Origin: Mycolicibacterium sp. CBMA 226
GTDB lineage: Bacteria > Actinomycetota > Actinomycetes > Mycobacteriales > Mycobacteriaceae
Assembly: GCF_009729075.1 (NCBI RefSeq)
Contig: NZ_VTGY01000033.1
Coordinates: 186,001-250,000 of the forward strand
DNA length: 64,000 nt
Reading direction: 5' to 3'
Shown here one piece after another: positions 9,147-17,257 of this stretch. A model generated the notes under the pieces. That model had not been told where the DNA came from and ran no database searches. It was given only the letters and a program-made list of their open reading frames with translations. The position numbers and the translations under genes are program-made. The first letter of the stretch is position 1. Each line of letters starts with the position of its first letter.

Positions 9147-9182
9147 CAAGGCCCTGACCAGAGAAATCTGGTCGGGGCCTTG
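9147..9182 (+). terminator. Strong intrinsic terminator after tRNA-Pro
   Basis: Bases 9147-9162 pair with 9167-9182 around a GAAA tetraloop. This is a 16-base stem with a single G-T wobble, followed by TTGTTT. It ends the tRNA transcript and is one of the clearest terminators in the window. Confidence 0.85.
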
Positions 9183-9204
9183 TTGTTTCGGGACGGACGC
9201 CACC

Positions 9205-9261
9205 CACTCGGGTTGGTACCCGACCCGAGTGACTCGGCGCGCGTGCCCCTACGTGAGGGGC
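9205..9261 (-). terminator. Two hairpins downstream of the small secreted protein gene
   Basis: CACTCGGGT (9205-9213) pairs with ACCCGAGTG (9223-9231), and GCCCCT (9245-9250) pairs with AGGGGC (9256-9261). Both lie just past the stop of the minus-strand gene at 9270 and face the tRNA terminator. No T-tract is seen, which is common for mycobacterial terminators. Confidence 0.5.
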
Positions 9262-9269
9262 CGCCCGGC

Positions 9270-9548
9270 TTAGGCGCAGACGCTCACGAACGGCACCGTC
9301 ACGCATGGCGGCGGGCCGCCCCAACCGGGACCACCCCAGCCCTGGTCGTCGCCGCCGTCACCCCAGCCACGATGGCCCCAGCCGTGATGGTCGTCCCAGT
9401 CGCCGCCGCCCCAGCCGTGGTCCATCGGGACCATGCCAGGGTCGGTTACCGGGGAGGCGCTGGCGCTTCCCGAGCCGACACCGAGGGCCGCAGCCAGAAT
9501 GCCTGCGGCGAGTGCTGTTGTCGATGCAATCTTCCTGTACGTGGCCAT
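9270..9548 (-). CDS. Small secreted Gly/Trp/His-rich protein, 92 aa
   Basis: A 92-residue protein with a clear Sec signal peptide (basic MATYRK, hydrophobic stretch, then SASASP cleavage region near residue 32). The mature part is dominated by glycine, tryptophan, histidine and aspartate (HGWGGGDWDDHHGWGHRGW) and ends with two cysteines in PPCVTVPFVSVCA that could form a disulfide. A GGAGGTGGG ribosome site precedes the ATG. Many mycobacteria carry small proteins of this type with no known function; the His/Asp content could bind metal, but this is only a suggestion. Confidence 0.75.
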   Translation of the reverse strand: MATYRKIASTTALAAGILAAALGVGSGSASASPVTDPGMVPMDHGWGGGDWDDHHGWGHRGWGDGGDDQGWGGPGWGGPPPCVTVPFVSVCA

Positions 9549-9721
9549 AACCCACCTCCGGGAACAACTAACAAGAATCGGTAATAGGTACCGTCAACTG
9601 AAGTTTCGGCACTCCACCTGACATTGCCTGAGTACCCCGAATCGGCGGATTCCACACAATCCTTGTAGCGGTTTCCGGCGCGACCAATCCATGTCGGATA
9701 CGGCCCACGTGACGGGTGTTT

Positions 9722-9739
9722 TGAGACACTAATGTCCCA
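9722..9739. promoter_or_regulatory. Candidate LfrR operator (inverted repeat)
   Basis: TGAGACA-CTAA-TGTCCCA is an imperfect 7+7 inverted repeat (6 of 7 positions symmetrical) 29 bases before the lfrR start. LfrR in M. smegmatis represses its own gene and lfrA by binding upstream DNA, so this is the natural candidate site. Binding is inferred from symmetry and position only. Confidence 0.45.
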
Positions 9740-9768
9740 TTTTCGACCAATCGTGCTACTTTTGGCAC

Positions 9769-10344
9769 ATGGTTGAATTGAAATCGTTCGACACTGGCGT
9801 GCGTTCGCGTACCCGGAAGGCGATTCTCGATGCCGCCACCGCCGTCCTGGCGACCAATCCCGCGGCGTCGCTGAGCGACATCGCCACCGCCGCGGGCGTC
9901 GGCCGCAGCACCCTGCACCGGTATTTCTCCGAGCGCTCCGAGCTGATCCGTGCCGTCGCCCTGTACGTGCACGAGATGTGCAACGCCGCCATCGACAAAG
10001 CCGAGCCCGCGTGTGGGCCCCCACTCGCCGCGCTGCGCCGCGTGGTCGAATCCCAGCTGGACCTCGGATCCATCGTCCCCTTCGTCTACAACGAGCCGAC
10101 CATCGTGGCCGATCCGGAGCTGTCCGCGATCCTCGATACCGGCGACGAGGCGATAGCCGAAGTGCTGGCGCGGGTTTCGGCACGACCGCAGACCAGCCCA
10201 CCGGAGTGGCCGCGCCTGGTTTTCTGGGCCCTGCTCGACGCCGGATATGAGGCACTGCGCCGGAACATCGCGCCGCGGGTCGAGATCGTCGACGCCATCA
10301 TGGCCAGCCTGACGGCCGGCACCATCACCCCGGACCAATCCTGA
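9769..10344 (+). CDS. lfrR: LfrR, TetR-family repressor of the LfrA efflux pump
   Basis: A 191-residue TetR regulator with helix-turn-helix at about residues 34-53 (SLSDIATAAGVGRSTLHRYF). The ligand-binding part, including RRVVESQLDLGSIVPFVY and EVLARVSARPQ, resembles M. smegmatis LfrR closely as I recall that sequence. It directly precedes an LfrA-like transporter on the same strand, the known lfrR-lfrA arrangement, and lies between ponA2 and the egt genes as in M. smegmatis. It should release DNA when bound to ethidium- or acriflavine-like cationic compounds. Confidence 0.85.
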   Translation: MVELKSFDTGVRSRTRKAILDAATAVLATNPAASLSDIATAAGVGRSTLHRYFSERSELIRAVALYVHEMCNAAIDKAEPACGPPLAALRRVVESQLDLGSIVPFVYNEPTIVADPELSAILDTGDEAIAEVLARVSARPQTSPPEWPRLVFWALLDAGYEALRRNIAPRVEIVDAIMASLTAGTITPDQS

Positions 10345-10427
10345 TCCGACCGAATTTGTTTCACCTCAACAGATTTCATGCTGACCTCGGCTCGGACAGC
10401 CGACGCATGAACAACTAAGGAGTTCTC

Positions 10428-11945
10428 ATGTCCACCAGTCTCGTCACCAATGAGGTGACGAATCGGACCCCGCAACGCCATTGGTGGGCGCTGGCAGTGT
10501 TGATGCTGCCCGTACTGCTCATCTCCATCGACAACACGGTGCTGGCCTTCGCACTGCCCCGCATCGCCGAGGACTTCCGGCCGTCGGCCGCCACCCAGTT
10601 GTGGCTCGTCGACATCTATTCACTTGTGCTGGCAACGCTTTTGGTGACCATGGGCAGCCTCGGCGACCGGTTCGGCCGTCGCCGGCTGCTGCTCGTCGGC
10701 GCCGTCGGTTTCGCCGTCATCTCGGCCGCGGCTGCGTTCGCGCCGAGCGCCGGGTACCTGGTGGCCGCGCGTGCCGCGCTCGGCGTCTTCGGCGCCATGC
10801 TGATGCCGTCGACGCTGTCGCTGATCCGCAACATCTTCACCGAGGCGACGTCGCGCCGCCTGGCCATCGCCATCTGGGCGTCGTGCTTCGCTGCCGGCTC
10901 GGCGCTGGGCCCCATCGTCGGTGGCCTGCTGCTCCAGCACTTCCACTGGGGCGCGGTATTCATGATCGCCGTGCCGATCCTGCTGCCGCTGCTGGTGCTG
11001 GCGCCCAAACTGGTGCCGGAATCACGGGACCCGAACCCGGGCCCGGTCGACGCGCTGAGCGTGTTCCTGTCCCTGGTGGCCATGCTCCCGGTGGTGTGGG
11101 CCATCAAGACCGCCGCACATGACGCCGTCTCGGCGACGACGCTCGCGGCGGTGGCCCTCGGCATCGCGGCAGGCATCTGGTTCGTGCGCCGGCAGAACAG
11201 CAGTGCCACACCGATTCTCGACATGCGCTTGTTCGGCCACGGCCCGTTCACGGCGTCGATCCTGGCCAACTTCCTGTCAATGGTGGGCCTTATCGGGTTC
11301 CTGTTCTTCGTCTCGCAGCACCTGCAGTTGGTGCTCGGCCTGGACCCGCTGACCGCGGCGCTGGTCATGCTGCCGGGTGCGGCGGCCTCGACGATCGCAG
11401 GCATCGGCGTGGTACGGCTGACCAAGCGGTTCGCACCGCAGACGTTGATCGTCACCGGCCTGCTTCTGGTGGCCACGGGCTTCCTGCTGATCCTGGCGTT
11501 CCGCCACGACCTCACCATGGTCGGGGTCATTGCCTCGTTCACCGTGCTCGAGCTGGGTGTCGGTGTGTCGCAGACGATCTCGAACGACACCATCGTGGCG
11601 TCGGTGCCGCCCGAGAAGGCCGGCGCGGCGTCTGCGGTGTCGGAGACCGCCTACGAGCTCGGTGCCGTGATCGGCACCGCCGGGTTGGGCACGATGTTCA
11701 CCGCGTTCTATCGCGCGAACGTCGAACTGCCCGGCGCACTTTCACCCCAACAGTCGGCCGACGCCGGGGAGAGCATCGGCGGCGCCATCTCAGTGGCCCG
11801 GACCCTGCCGACCGAACTGGGCGACCATCTGATGGAGTCGGCACGCCTCGCGTTCGATTCGGGGATCGGCGCCACCGCTGCGACCGCGGCGGGACTGGCC
11901 CTGGTCGCCACGGCGATCGTCGCCGTGGCCTTTCGGAGCCGGTAA
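10428..11945 (+). CDS. lfrA: LfrA-type multidrug efflux transporter (MFS, DHA2)
   Basis: A 505-residue 14-helix major facilitator of the DHA2 family. SIDNTVLAFALP (33-44) is the family's helix-1 motif and GSLGDRFGRRR (76-86) is motif A after helix 2. The family exports cationic dyes and fluoroquinolones in exchange for protons, and LfrA was the first such pump found in M. smegmatis. The gene follows lfrR by 83 bases, with an AAGGAG ribosome site before ATG 10428. A perfect 12-base hairpin ends the transcript. Confidence 0.88.
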   Translation: MSTSLVTNEVTNRTPQRHWWALAVLMLPVLLISIDNTVLAFALPRIAEDFRPSAATQLWLVDIYSLVLATLLVTMGSLGDRFGRRRLLLVGAVGFAVISAAAAFAPSAGYLVAARAALGVFGAMLMPSTLSLIRNIFTEATSRRLAIAIWASCFAAGSALGPIVGGLLLQHFHWGAVFMIAVPILLPLLVLAPKLVPESRDPNPGPVDALSVFLSLVAMLPVVWAIKTAAHDAVSATTLAAVALGIAAGIWFVRRQNSSATPILDMRLFGHGPFTASILANFLSMVGLIGFLFFVSQHLQLVLGLDPLTAALVMLPGAAASTIAGIGVVRLTKRFAPQTLIVTGLLLVATGFLLILAFRHDLTMVGVIASFTVLELGVGVSQTISNDTIVASVPPEKAGAASAVSETAYELGAVIGTAGLGTMFTAFYRANVELPGALSPQQSADAGESIGGAISVARTLPTELGDHLMESARLAFDSGIGATAATAAGLALVATAIVAVAFRSR

Positions 11946-11962
11946 CCGCTGCTGAACGAACT

Positions 11963-11994
11963 GTGGCCCCACCGCCTATCGACGGTGGGGCCAC
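11963..11994. terminator. Bidirectional terminator between lfrA and the secreted repeat protein
   Basis: GTGGCCCCACCG (11963-11974) pairs perfectly with CGGTGGGGCCAC (11983-11994) around an eight-base loop. The genes on each side converge here, so it can serve both. Confidence 0.8.
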
Positions 11995-12008
11995 GGTTCG
12001 TCTGTCGG

Positions 12009-13454
12009 CTACTTGCTGTCGGCGCCCTTGTCACCCTTGGTGGCACCCTTGACTGCGTCAGAGATCGCCTTCGAGACGTTGGCCACCGGGTTCTGCGCCT
12101 TCTTGGTCGTGGGCACGTTGCCCTTGGGGGTCGTCACCTTGTCGGTGCCCGCGGTGTCAGTTCCCTTGGCGTCGCTGCCCTTGGCGTCGGCACCTTTGGT
12201 CGCGCTCTTGGCGTCAGTGCCCTTGGTCGTTCCCGTGGCGTCAGTGCTCTTGGTCGTTCCCGTGGCGTCAGTGCTCTTGGTCGTGCCCGTGGCGTCAGTG
12301 CCCTTGGTCGCGCCCGTGGCGTCAGTGCTCTTGGTCGTTCCCGTGGCGTCAGTGCTCTTGGTGTCCGTCGCCTTGGTCCCAGCGGCCTTGGTGTCCGTCG
12401 CCTTGGTGTCCGCGGCCTTGGTATCGGCAGCCTTGGCGGACGTGTCCTTCGTATCGGTGGACGGTGCCGCCTCGGTCGAGGTGGTCGCGGTGGCCGCAGC
12501 CGCCTTCTTCGTCGTCGCCGGCGCCGGGTCGACCGCCGCCGCGGCCGAGGACTCTGTCGCGGTCTTCGCGGTCGCGGCCGCCGTACCCGCCGCCAGTGCT
12601 GCGACCGGGGTCGCCGCCGCAGGGACGGTGACCCCGCCCGGGGCATTCGGGTTCACGTTCAGCGCCGTGACGATCCGGTTCACGATGTACGGAACGGTCC
12701 CGGTCTCAAAATCGGTGACGTTCTGCTGAATGTTCTGCACCAGGCTGACCACGTTGTTGAGGACGCCGTTGTAGATGGTGCCCGGATTCAGTGTGAGTAC
12801 CGACTGCAGAATGCCCGTCACGCTGTTGACGACCTGCTGAACCACCGGCGTGGTTCCGAGGCACGCGCCGCACCCGATTCCGACGGTTGAAATCGCCAGG
12901 CCGGCGACCAGAGCGGTGACCGAATCCAGTACCGCGGGCACCATTGCCTCCGCCACCGCCAACGGCTGCTGCAGGATGTTCTGCACCGGCCCGTTGATTC
13001 CGGTGATCAATTGCAGCCCGCCGGGGAGCAGGCCGCCCACCAGGGAGTCGATGGCGCCGTTGACGTTGAGCGTGCCCAGGTTGCCAAGCACATTGGTCAG
13101 CGTGCCCGGCAGTGAGCCGCCCAGGGTGACCGTCGCGCCGGTGATGTTGCCGATCAGCTGTATGCCCTGCTGCACGCCGTAGTTCACGTCGAACGCCACC
13201 TGGCGCACCAACGGATTCACGGTGTTCTCCACCATGTAGCTGGTTTGCCCAACCGTCTGGGCGAGAGCGTTGTAGATGTTCCCCAGCGCCGTGATCGGGT
13301 CGACCAATGCCGTCAACTGCACATCGGCGACCTGCACGTGCGGAACCGCCGGCAGATGCGTTGCGGTCTGCGGCACCACCGGTGCCACAGCAATGACACT
13401 CGCTCCCGCGAGGGCAACGCCCGCGGTGAGATACGGCTTCATTGTGAGCTGCAT
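12009..13454 (-). CDS. Secreted repeat protein, possible GjpA-like outer-membrane porin
   Basis: A 481-residue protein with a signal peptide (MKPYLTAGVALAGASVIAVA, cut near residue 30). The middle (about 40-275) is hydrophobic and rich in N, V, G and L (LGNIYNALAQTVGQ and similar), with one close cysteine pair (GCGACLG). The C-terminal 180 residues are low-complexity Ala/Thr/Lys/Asp: first five-residue TKA(A/T)D units, then nine-residue TK(S/G)TDATG(T/A) units. The N-terminal half resembles mycobacterial proteins that databases label outer membrane porin GjpA; porin activity is not shown by sequence. A GGGAGG ribosome site supports ATG 13454. Confidence 0.72.
   Translation of the reverse strand: MQLTMKPYLTAGVALAGASVIAVAPVVPQTATHLPAVPHVQVADVQLTALVDPITALGNIYNALAQTVGQTSYMVENTVNPLVRQVAFDVNYGVQQGIQLIGNITGATVTLGGSLPGTLTNVLGNLGTLNVNGAIDSLVGGLLPGGLQLITGINGPVQNILQQPLAVAEAMVPAVLDSVTALVAGLAISTVGIGCGACLGTTPVVQQVVNSVTGILQSVLTLNPGTIYNGVLNNVVSLVQNIQQNVTDFETGTVPYIVNRIVTALNVNPNAPGGVTVPAAATPVAALAAGTAAATAKTATESSAAAAVDPAPATTKKAAAATATTSTEAAPSTDTKDTSAKAADTKAADTKATDTKAAGTKATDTKSTDATGTTKSTDATGATKGTDATGTTKSTDATGTTKSTDATGTTKGTDAKSATKGADAKGSDAKGTDTAGTDKVTTPKGNVPTTKKAQNPVANVSKAISDAVKGATKGDKGADSK
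12211..12363. repeat. 27-bp coding tandem repeats, about 5.6 copies
   Basis: Units start at 12211, 12238, 12265, 12292, 12319 and 12346 (last one partial), each beginning GCGTCAGTG and differing at a few bases. They encode the nine-residue KSTDATGTT-type repeats of the secreted protein. Unit length is a multiple of three, so copy-number change would keep the frame. Confidence 0.9.
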
Positions 13455-13866
13455 TTGGATCCTCCCAGTTATCGCGACACCCGTTTGGCCGAGAAACTTA
13501 CCGCTAGTAGATAGGCATTTTTAACCAACCTAGACATTTTTCAGCTAACCAAAATCGAGCGACCAAGAAATTATCGATCGCGTTAGATTGCTGCCCTAGC
13601 AGGTAAGTTAGCCGCGCTACTGAATCAGCAAATCTGGCTAGTTGGACCACCCAAATCCAGGCCGCGCATGTCACAGCCGCTTCACAGCATCACGAGACCC
13701 ACGTCACATCGGTAATCAAGCTGCAGACCGCAAACGCAATCCGTCGAAAAATTACGGTCTCAGCAAATTTCGCTACGCGTAATTTTCGCGAGCGTCATTC
13801 GTAGCCTCACTTAGGACATCAGGGGCGCACGGCGACCGCCCTGCGTCCACATGGTGAGACAGCGAG
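13455..13866. other. AT-richer 412-bp intergenic region, no gene seen
   Basis: This stretch is visibly richer in A and T than its surroundings and lies upstream of the secreted repeat protein. CATTTTTAACCAACC and CATTTTTCAGCTAACC form an imperfect direct repeat at about 13516-13550. It probably holds the promoter of the repeat-protein gene. No convincing ORF, RNA gene or terminator was found. Confidence 0.5.
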
Positions 13867-15036
13867 TCAGGCCGCGCCGCGCGGCGGCACTGCGGGCGTC
13901 GCAGTTTGCCGGCGTTGCGCGATGCTGCCCGCTGCCGACGTCGCCACGACGGTCAGCAAGGCGCCCAGAATCAACGCCGACGGTTCACCCGGGCCCAGCA
14001 GATGCTGCTGGGTACCCAGCGTCGCGGCGGCCACCGGAACGCCCAACTGCGCAGCTGCCAGAACCCCGAGCGACAGCGGCTGGCCGAACAGGCGGCCGCT
14101 GAGGTGCGCGAGCACCGCGCCCGCCCCCAGTGCCACGCCGAGCCCGATCAGTTCCGGACGCTCGCCCAGTTCTCGCACCTGCAAGGACGCGCCGAGCCAC
14201 ACGAAGAACAACGGCGCGAAGAACCCCTCGGTGACGCCGAATAGCTGGCGCGCCAGCCGCCGGGGCTCGCCGACCGCCGAAAGGCACAGGCCCAGTGCAA
14301 AACCCGCGAGCATGATCGACACGTGCGTCGACTTCGCCAGCGCCGCCAGGCTGAAGAGCACGATCAGGCTGATCCGCAGTTCCAGCGCCAGGTGCCGGCG
14401 GTGCGAGCATTTGTGCATCCGCTTCAGCCAGCCGCGCCTGGCTTCATAGCGCAGAAAGAAATACAACAGGGTCGCGCAGGCGGCGATCGCCAAGGCCCCC
14501 AGTGCTGCGCGCGGCGCGCCCGTCGGGTTGATCACCAACGGCAACAACACAATCGAAGCGGCGTCGGCTATCGCGATCTGAGCCGTGACCGACAGCACGG
14601 GAGGCCCCGTCAAGCCCAGCGACTGAATCACCGGGAGCGCCAGTGCCGCCGAGGACGAGACCATGAGAACGGCATACAACGGGGCGTGGCCGGTACTGAA
14701 CAGACGCGCGATCACCACACCCAACACCGCCGCGAACGCACCCACCACGAGCGCGCGCAAGAGAGCTTTGGGCAGTTCGCCGCGCAAGGACTGGTCCCGC
14801 ACCGGCACATGCGTGCCGACGATGAACATCACCAGTGCGAAGCCGATGTCCGCCAGCTGCACGAACGTCGGGTTGTCCGCGTCGACGATGCCGAACCCGG
14901 TGCGCCCCACGACGATTCCGGCCACGAGTTCACCGACGATCACCGGCACCCGCAGCCCGGGCACTGCCGCCAGCAGAGGCCCCGCCAGTCCGACAACGGC
15001 GACTAGCGCCAGGGCATGGAATCCGAAATCGCCCAT
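13867..15036 (-). CDS. CPA2-family cation:proton antiporter
   Basis: A 389-residue, roughly 12-helix protein. VPVIVGELVAGIVVGRTGFG and QLADIGFALVMFIVGTH are the family's first-helix signatures, and QIAIADAASIVLLPLV contains the acidic residue expected in the ion-binding helix. The CPA2 family exchanges Na+ or K+ for H+. No TrkA nucleotide-binding domain is attached, unlike KefB/KefC. It lies alone on the minus strand, upstream of nothing obvious, 23 bases after the small ParB-like gene. Ion specificity cannot be read from sequence. Confidence 0.82.
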   Translation of the reverse strand: MGDFGFHALALVAVVGLAGPLLAAVPGLRVPVIVGELVAGIVVGRTGFGIVDADNPTFVQLADIGFALVMFIVGTHVPVRDQSLRGELPKALLRALVVGAFAAVLGVVIARLFSTGHAPLYAVLMVSSSAALALPVIQSLGLTGPPVLSVTAQIAIADAASIVLLPLVINPTGAPRAALGALAIAACATLLYFFLRYEARRGWLKRMHKCSHRRHLALELRISLIVLFSLAALAKSTHVSIMLAGFALGLCLSAVGEPRRLARQLFGVTEGFFAPLFFVWLGASLQVRELGERPELIGLGVALGAGAVLAHLSGRLFGQPLSLGVLAAAQLGVPVAAATLGTQQHLLGPGEPSALILGALLTVVATSAAGSIAQRRQTATPAVPPRGAA

Positions 15037-15059
15037 CGGTCAGCCGGCCGGCGCAGCGG

Positions 15060-15437
15060 TCAGGACTGCCACGACACGAGCCGGCAGGGAATGCCGGTGT
15101 TCTCGTCCGTCAGATAGCTGGCACATACCCGGTGGTAGCCATCACCGATCTGCAATGGCGCGCCGCTGAGACCATCGCCTCGTACCAACAGGATCGGCGA
15201 GAGTTTCTTGCCCTCACTGATCTTGCTCAGGTCGGCCCGCACGTGCGCATTGTTCTCCGGCAGCAGCGGCAGTTGCGCCGCACGCAGGATGTCTTTCGCT
15301 TTGCGCGTCGTCGTCTTCGCGGTCTTCAGCTCCGCTACCACCTTGGCCACCTGGTCCTTCGAGGCCAACATGGTCAGGTAGTCGGCCGCTGCGTCGTAGT
15401 CGTGGTCCTCGGGATCGTCCAGCCATTTCACTGCCAT
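15060..15437 (-). CDS. Conserved 125-aa protein of unknown function, ParB-like C-terminal motif
   Basis: The protein starts MAVKWLDDPEDHDYDAAADY. A basic region (KTAKTTTRKAKDILRAA) is followed by PLLPENNAHVRADLSKI and LQIGDGYHRVCASYL. The last resembles the GxHR motif of ParB/Srx-fold proteins (as in DGNHR), which suggests that fold, but residues are too few for a firm family call. GTG 15443, ATG 15437 and GTG 15431 are all possible starts; ATG 15437 has AGGG eight bases upstream. Its stop lies 23 bases before the antiporter gene. Confidence 0.65.
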   Translation of the reverse strand: MAVKWLDDPEDHDYDAAADYLTMLASKDQVAKVVAELKTAKTTTRKAKDILRAAQLPLLPENNAHVRADLSKISEGKKLSPILLVRGDGLSGAPLQIGDGYHRVCASYLTDENTGIPCRLVSWQS

Positions 15438-15504
15438 CGCCACACCCTAAACGCGGACGATCCCGTGCGGGCGTGACGCAGCGAACTCTCAGCTGACTGT
15501 TGCC

Positions 15505-15540
15505 TTCCGATAGTTTCCGATATATCGTTAATACATCGGA
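15505..15540. promoter_or_regulatory. Candidate PadR autoregulatory operator
   Basis: Between the minus-strand small gene and the padR start lies TTCCGATA (15505-15512), repeated at 15515-15522, a perfect ten-base palindrome CGATATATCG (15518-15527), and a TCCGAT...ATCGGA inverted pair (15516-15521, 15535-15540). PadR repressors commonly bind AT-centred palindromes before their own gene, so autoregulation is inferred. Confidence 0.5.
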
Positions 15541-15580
15541 GGCGCGACAGACGCCTCCCGCTGAAAGAGAGAACACCTCT

Positions 15581-16372
15581 ATGGAAACCCCATTCAACCC
15601 ACCCGGCCGCCCGTTCGACGGCGGCCCCTTCAATCGTCCCGCCCACGGTGGCGGCTTCGGATTCACGCCCGGCGACCGGTCCCCGTTCGTCGGCGGCCCT
15701 ACCGATCGGCGCGACCGGCACGATGAACGCCGCGCTGCCCGTCGGGAGATGCGCGAACAGTTCCGCGACCACGTGCGGGAACACCGCGGCGAGGGCGGCT
15801 TCGGATTCGGACCGGGCTTCGGCCCCGGTTTCGGTTTCGGGCCCGGCTTCGGACCCGGTTTCGGTGCCGGCCCGTTCGGACCGGGCGGCCCCCGCGGCCG
15901 GCGTCACGGTGGCCGCGGACGTGCCAGTGGTCGCAGCCGGCGCGGCGACGTGCGCGCCGCCATCCTCAAGCTGCTGACCGAGCGGCCGATGCATGGCTAC
16001 GAGATGACGCAGGAGATCGCCGCGCGCAGCGACGGTCTGTGGAAGCCGAGCCCCGGTTCGATCTACCCGACCCTGCAGCTGCTCGAAGACGAAGGTCTGA
16101 TCACGCCCGCCGAAAGCCGCGGCAGTAAGAAGACTTTCGAGCTCACCGAAGAGGGACGTACCGTCGCCGACGCCATCGAGACCGCCCCCTGGGAGGAGAT
16201 CGCCGAAGGCGCCGACCCCGCCGCCCTGAACCTGCGCAACGCACTCGGCCAGTTGTTCGGCGCCGTCGCCCAGTCGGTGCATTCCGCGAATGACGAACAG
16301 CAGCAACGCATCCTGGACATCGTGAACAATGCCCGTCGGGAGATCTACCAGATTCTCGGCGAGTCCGACTAG
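15581..16372 (+). CDS. PadR-family regulator with Gly/Phe-rich N-terminal extension
   Basis: A 263-residue protein. Residues 122-195 form the winged-helix PadR domain (ILKLLTERPMHGYEMTQEI, then SPGSIYPTLQLLEDEGLI). The C-terminal part is a short helical dimerisation region. The first 120 residues are unusual: a charged stretch (DRRDRHDERRAARREMREQF), then GFG/GPGF repeats at 72-100, then an Arg/Gly stretch. The longer frame opening at 15500 runs through the palindromic operator region, so ATG 15581 is preferred. Target genes are unknown; the neighbouring aldo/keto reductase 15 bases downstream may be co-transcribed. Confidence 0.85.
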   Translation: METPFNPPGRPFDGGPFNRPAHGGGFGFTPGDRSPFVGGPTDRRDRHDERRAARREMREQFRDHVREHRGEGGFGFGPGFGPGFGFGPGFGPGFGAGPFGPGGPRGRRHGGRGRASGRSRRGDVRAAILKLLTERPMHGYEMTQEIAARSDGLWKPSPGSIYPTLQLLEDEGLITPAESRGSKKTFELTEEGRTVADAIETAPWEEIAEGADPAALNLRNALGQLFGAVAQSVHSANDEQQQRILDIVNNARREIYQILGESD

Positions 16373-16387
16373 CGTTAGCCTGGCTGC

Positions 16388-17257
16388 ATGACGACGTACG
16401 CACTCGGTCCGTACCAGGTTCACCGAGTCGGATTCGGGGCCATGCAGCTGCCCGGGCCCGGCGTTTTCGGCCCGCCACGTGACCATGACCAGGCGATCGC
16501 CGTGCTGCAACGCGCGGTGGAGCTCGGCGTCAACCACATCGACACCGCGCAGTTCTATGGCCCCGACGTGGCCAACCAGCTGATCCGCGAGGCCCTGCAC
16601 CCCTACCCGCAGGGCCTCGCGCTGGTCAGCAAGGTCGGTGCCCGCCGGGATCAGACCGGCGGCTGGCTCCCCGCGCAACAGCCCGACGAGCTGCGGGCCG
16701 CCATCGAGCAGAACCTGGAAACCCTCGGCACCGACCGCCTCGCGGCGGTGAATCTGCGGGTGATGGGCCCGGGCGGTGACCCAAGCGCGCCCGGCGAAGT
16801 CGACCGAGAGCTGTTCGACCGCCAGCTCACCACCATGATCGCCGCCCGTGACGAAGGCCTGATCGACGGCATCGGCCTCAGCAGCATCGCGCTCGAACAC
16901 CTCGACATCGCGCTGCAGCGCACCGATATCGCGTGCGTGCAGAACGCGTACAACCTGGTCGACCGTTCCGCACAGCCGGTGCTGGATGCCTGCGCCGCCC
17001 GCGGCATCCCGTTCGTCCCGTTCTTCCCGTTGGGATCGGCGTTCAATCCGGCGAACCCCGTGCTCGCCCACCCCGAAATACGCAAGGCCGCAAGCGAACT
17101 CGGCCGGACGCCGGCGCAGGTCGCGTTGGCCTGGACCCTCGCCGCGGCACCCAATGTGCTGCTGATCCCGGGCACGTCGTCCGTCGCGCATCTCGAGGAG
17201 AACCTCGCGGTGGCCGACATCGAGGTTCCCGCGGCCCTGACGGCGGCACTCGGATGA
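16388..17257 (+). CDS. Aldo/keto reductase-family oxidoreductase with altered catalytic His
   Basis: A 289-residue AKR (TIM-barrel) protein. The catalytic Asp (D52 in NHIDTAQFYG), Tyr (Y57) and Lys (K82 in LVSKVG) are present. Where the usual fourth residue, histidine (in LxQxH), is expected, the sequence reads AAVNLRVMG, so Arg124 appears in its place. Related proteins with NLR at this spot occur in actinobacteria. The NADPH-binding end, IPGTSSVAHLEEN, is intact. The substrate is unknown. Its stop overlaps the next methyltransferase start (ATGA). Confidence 0.83.
   Translation: MTTYALGPYQVHRVGFGAMQLPGPGVFGPPRDHDQAIAVLQRAVELGVNHIDTAQFYGPDVANQLIREALHPYPQGLALVSKVGARRDQTGGWLPAQQPDELRAAIEQNLETLGTDRLAAVNLRVMGPGGDPSAPGEVDRELFDRQLTTMIAARDEGLIDGIGLSSIALEHLDIALQRTDIACVQNAYNLVDRSAQPVLDACAARGIPFVPFFPLGSAFNPANPVLAHPEIRKAASELGRTPAQVALAWTLAAAPNVLLIPGTSSVAHLEENLAVADIEVPAALTAALG

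Noticed and set aside
12211..12363. CRISPR array
   Set aside because: Repeats are directly adjacent without spacers and encode an in-frame peptide repeat.
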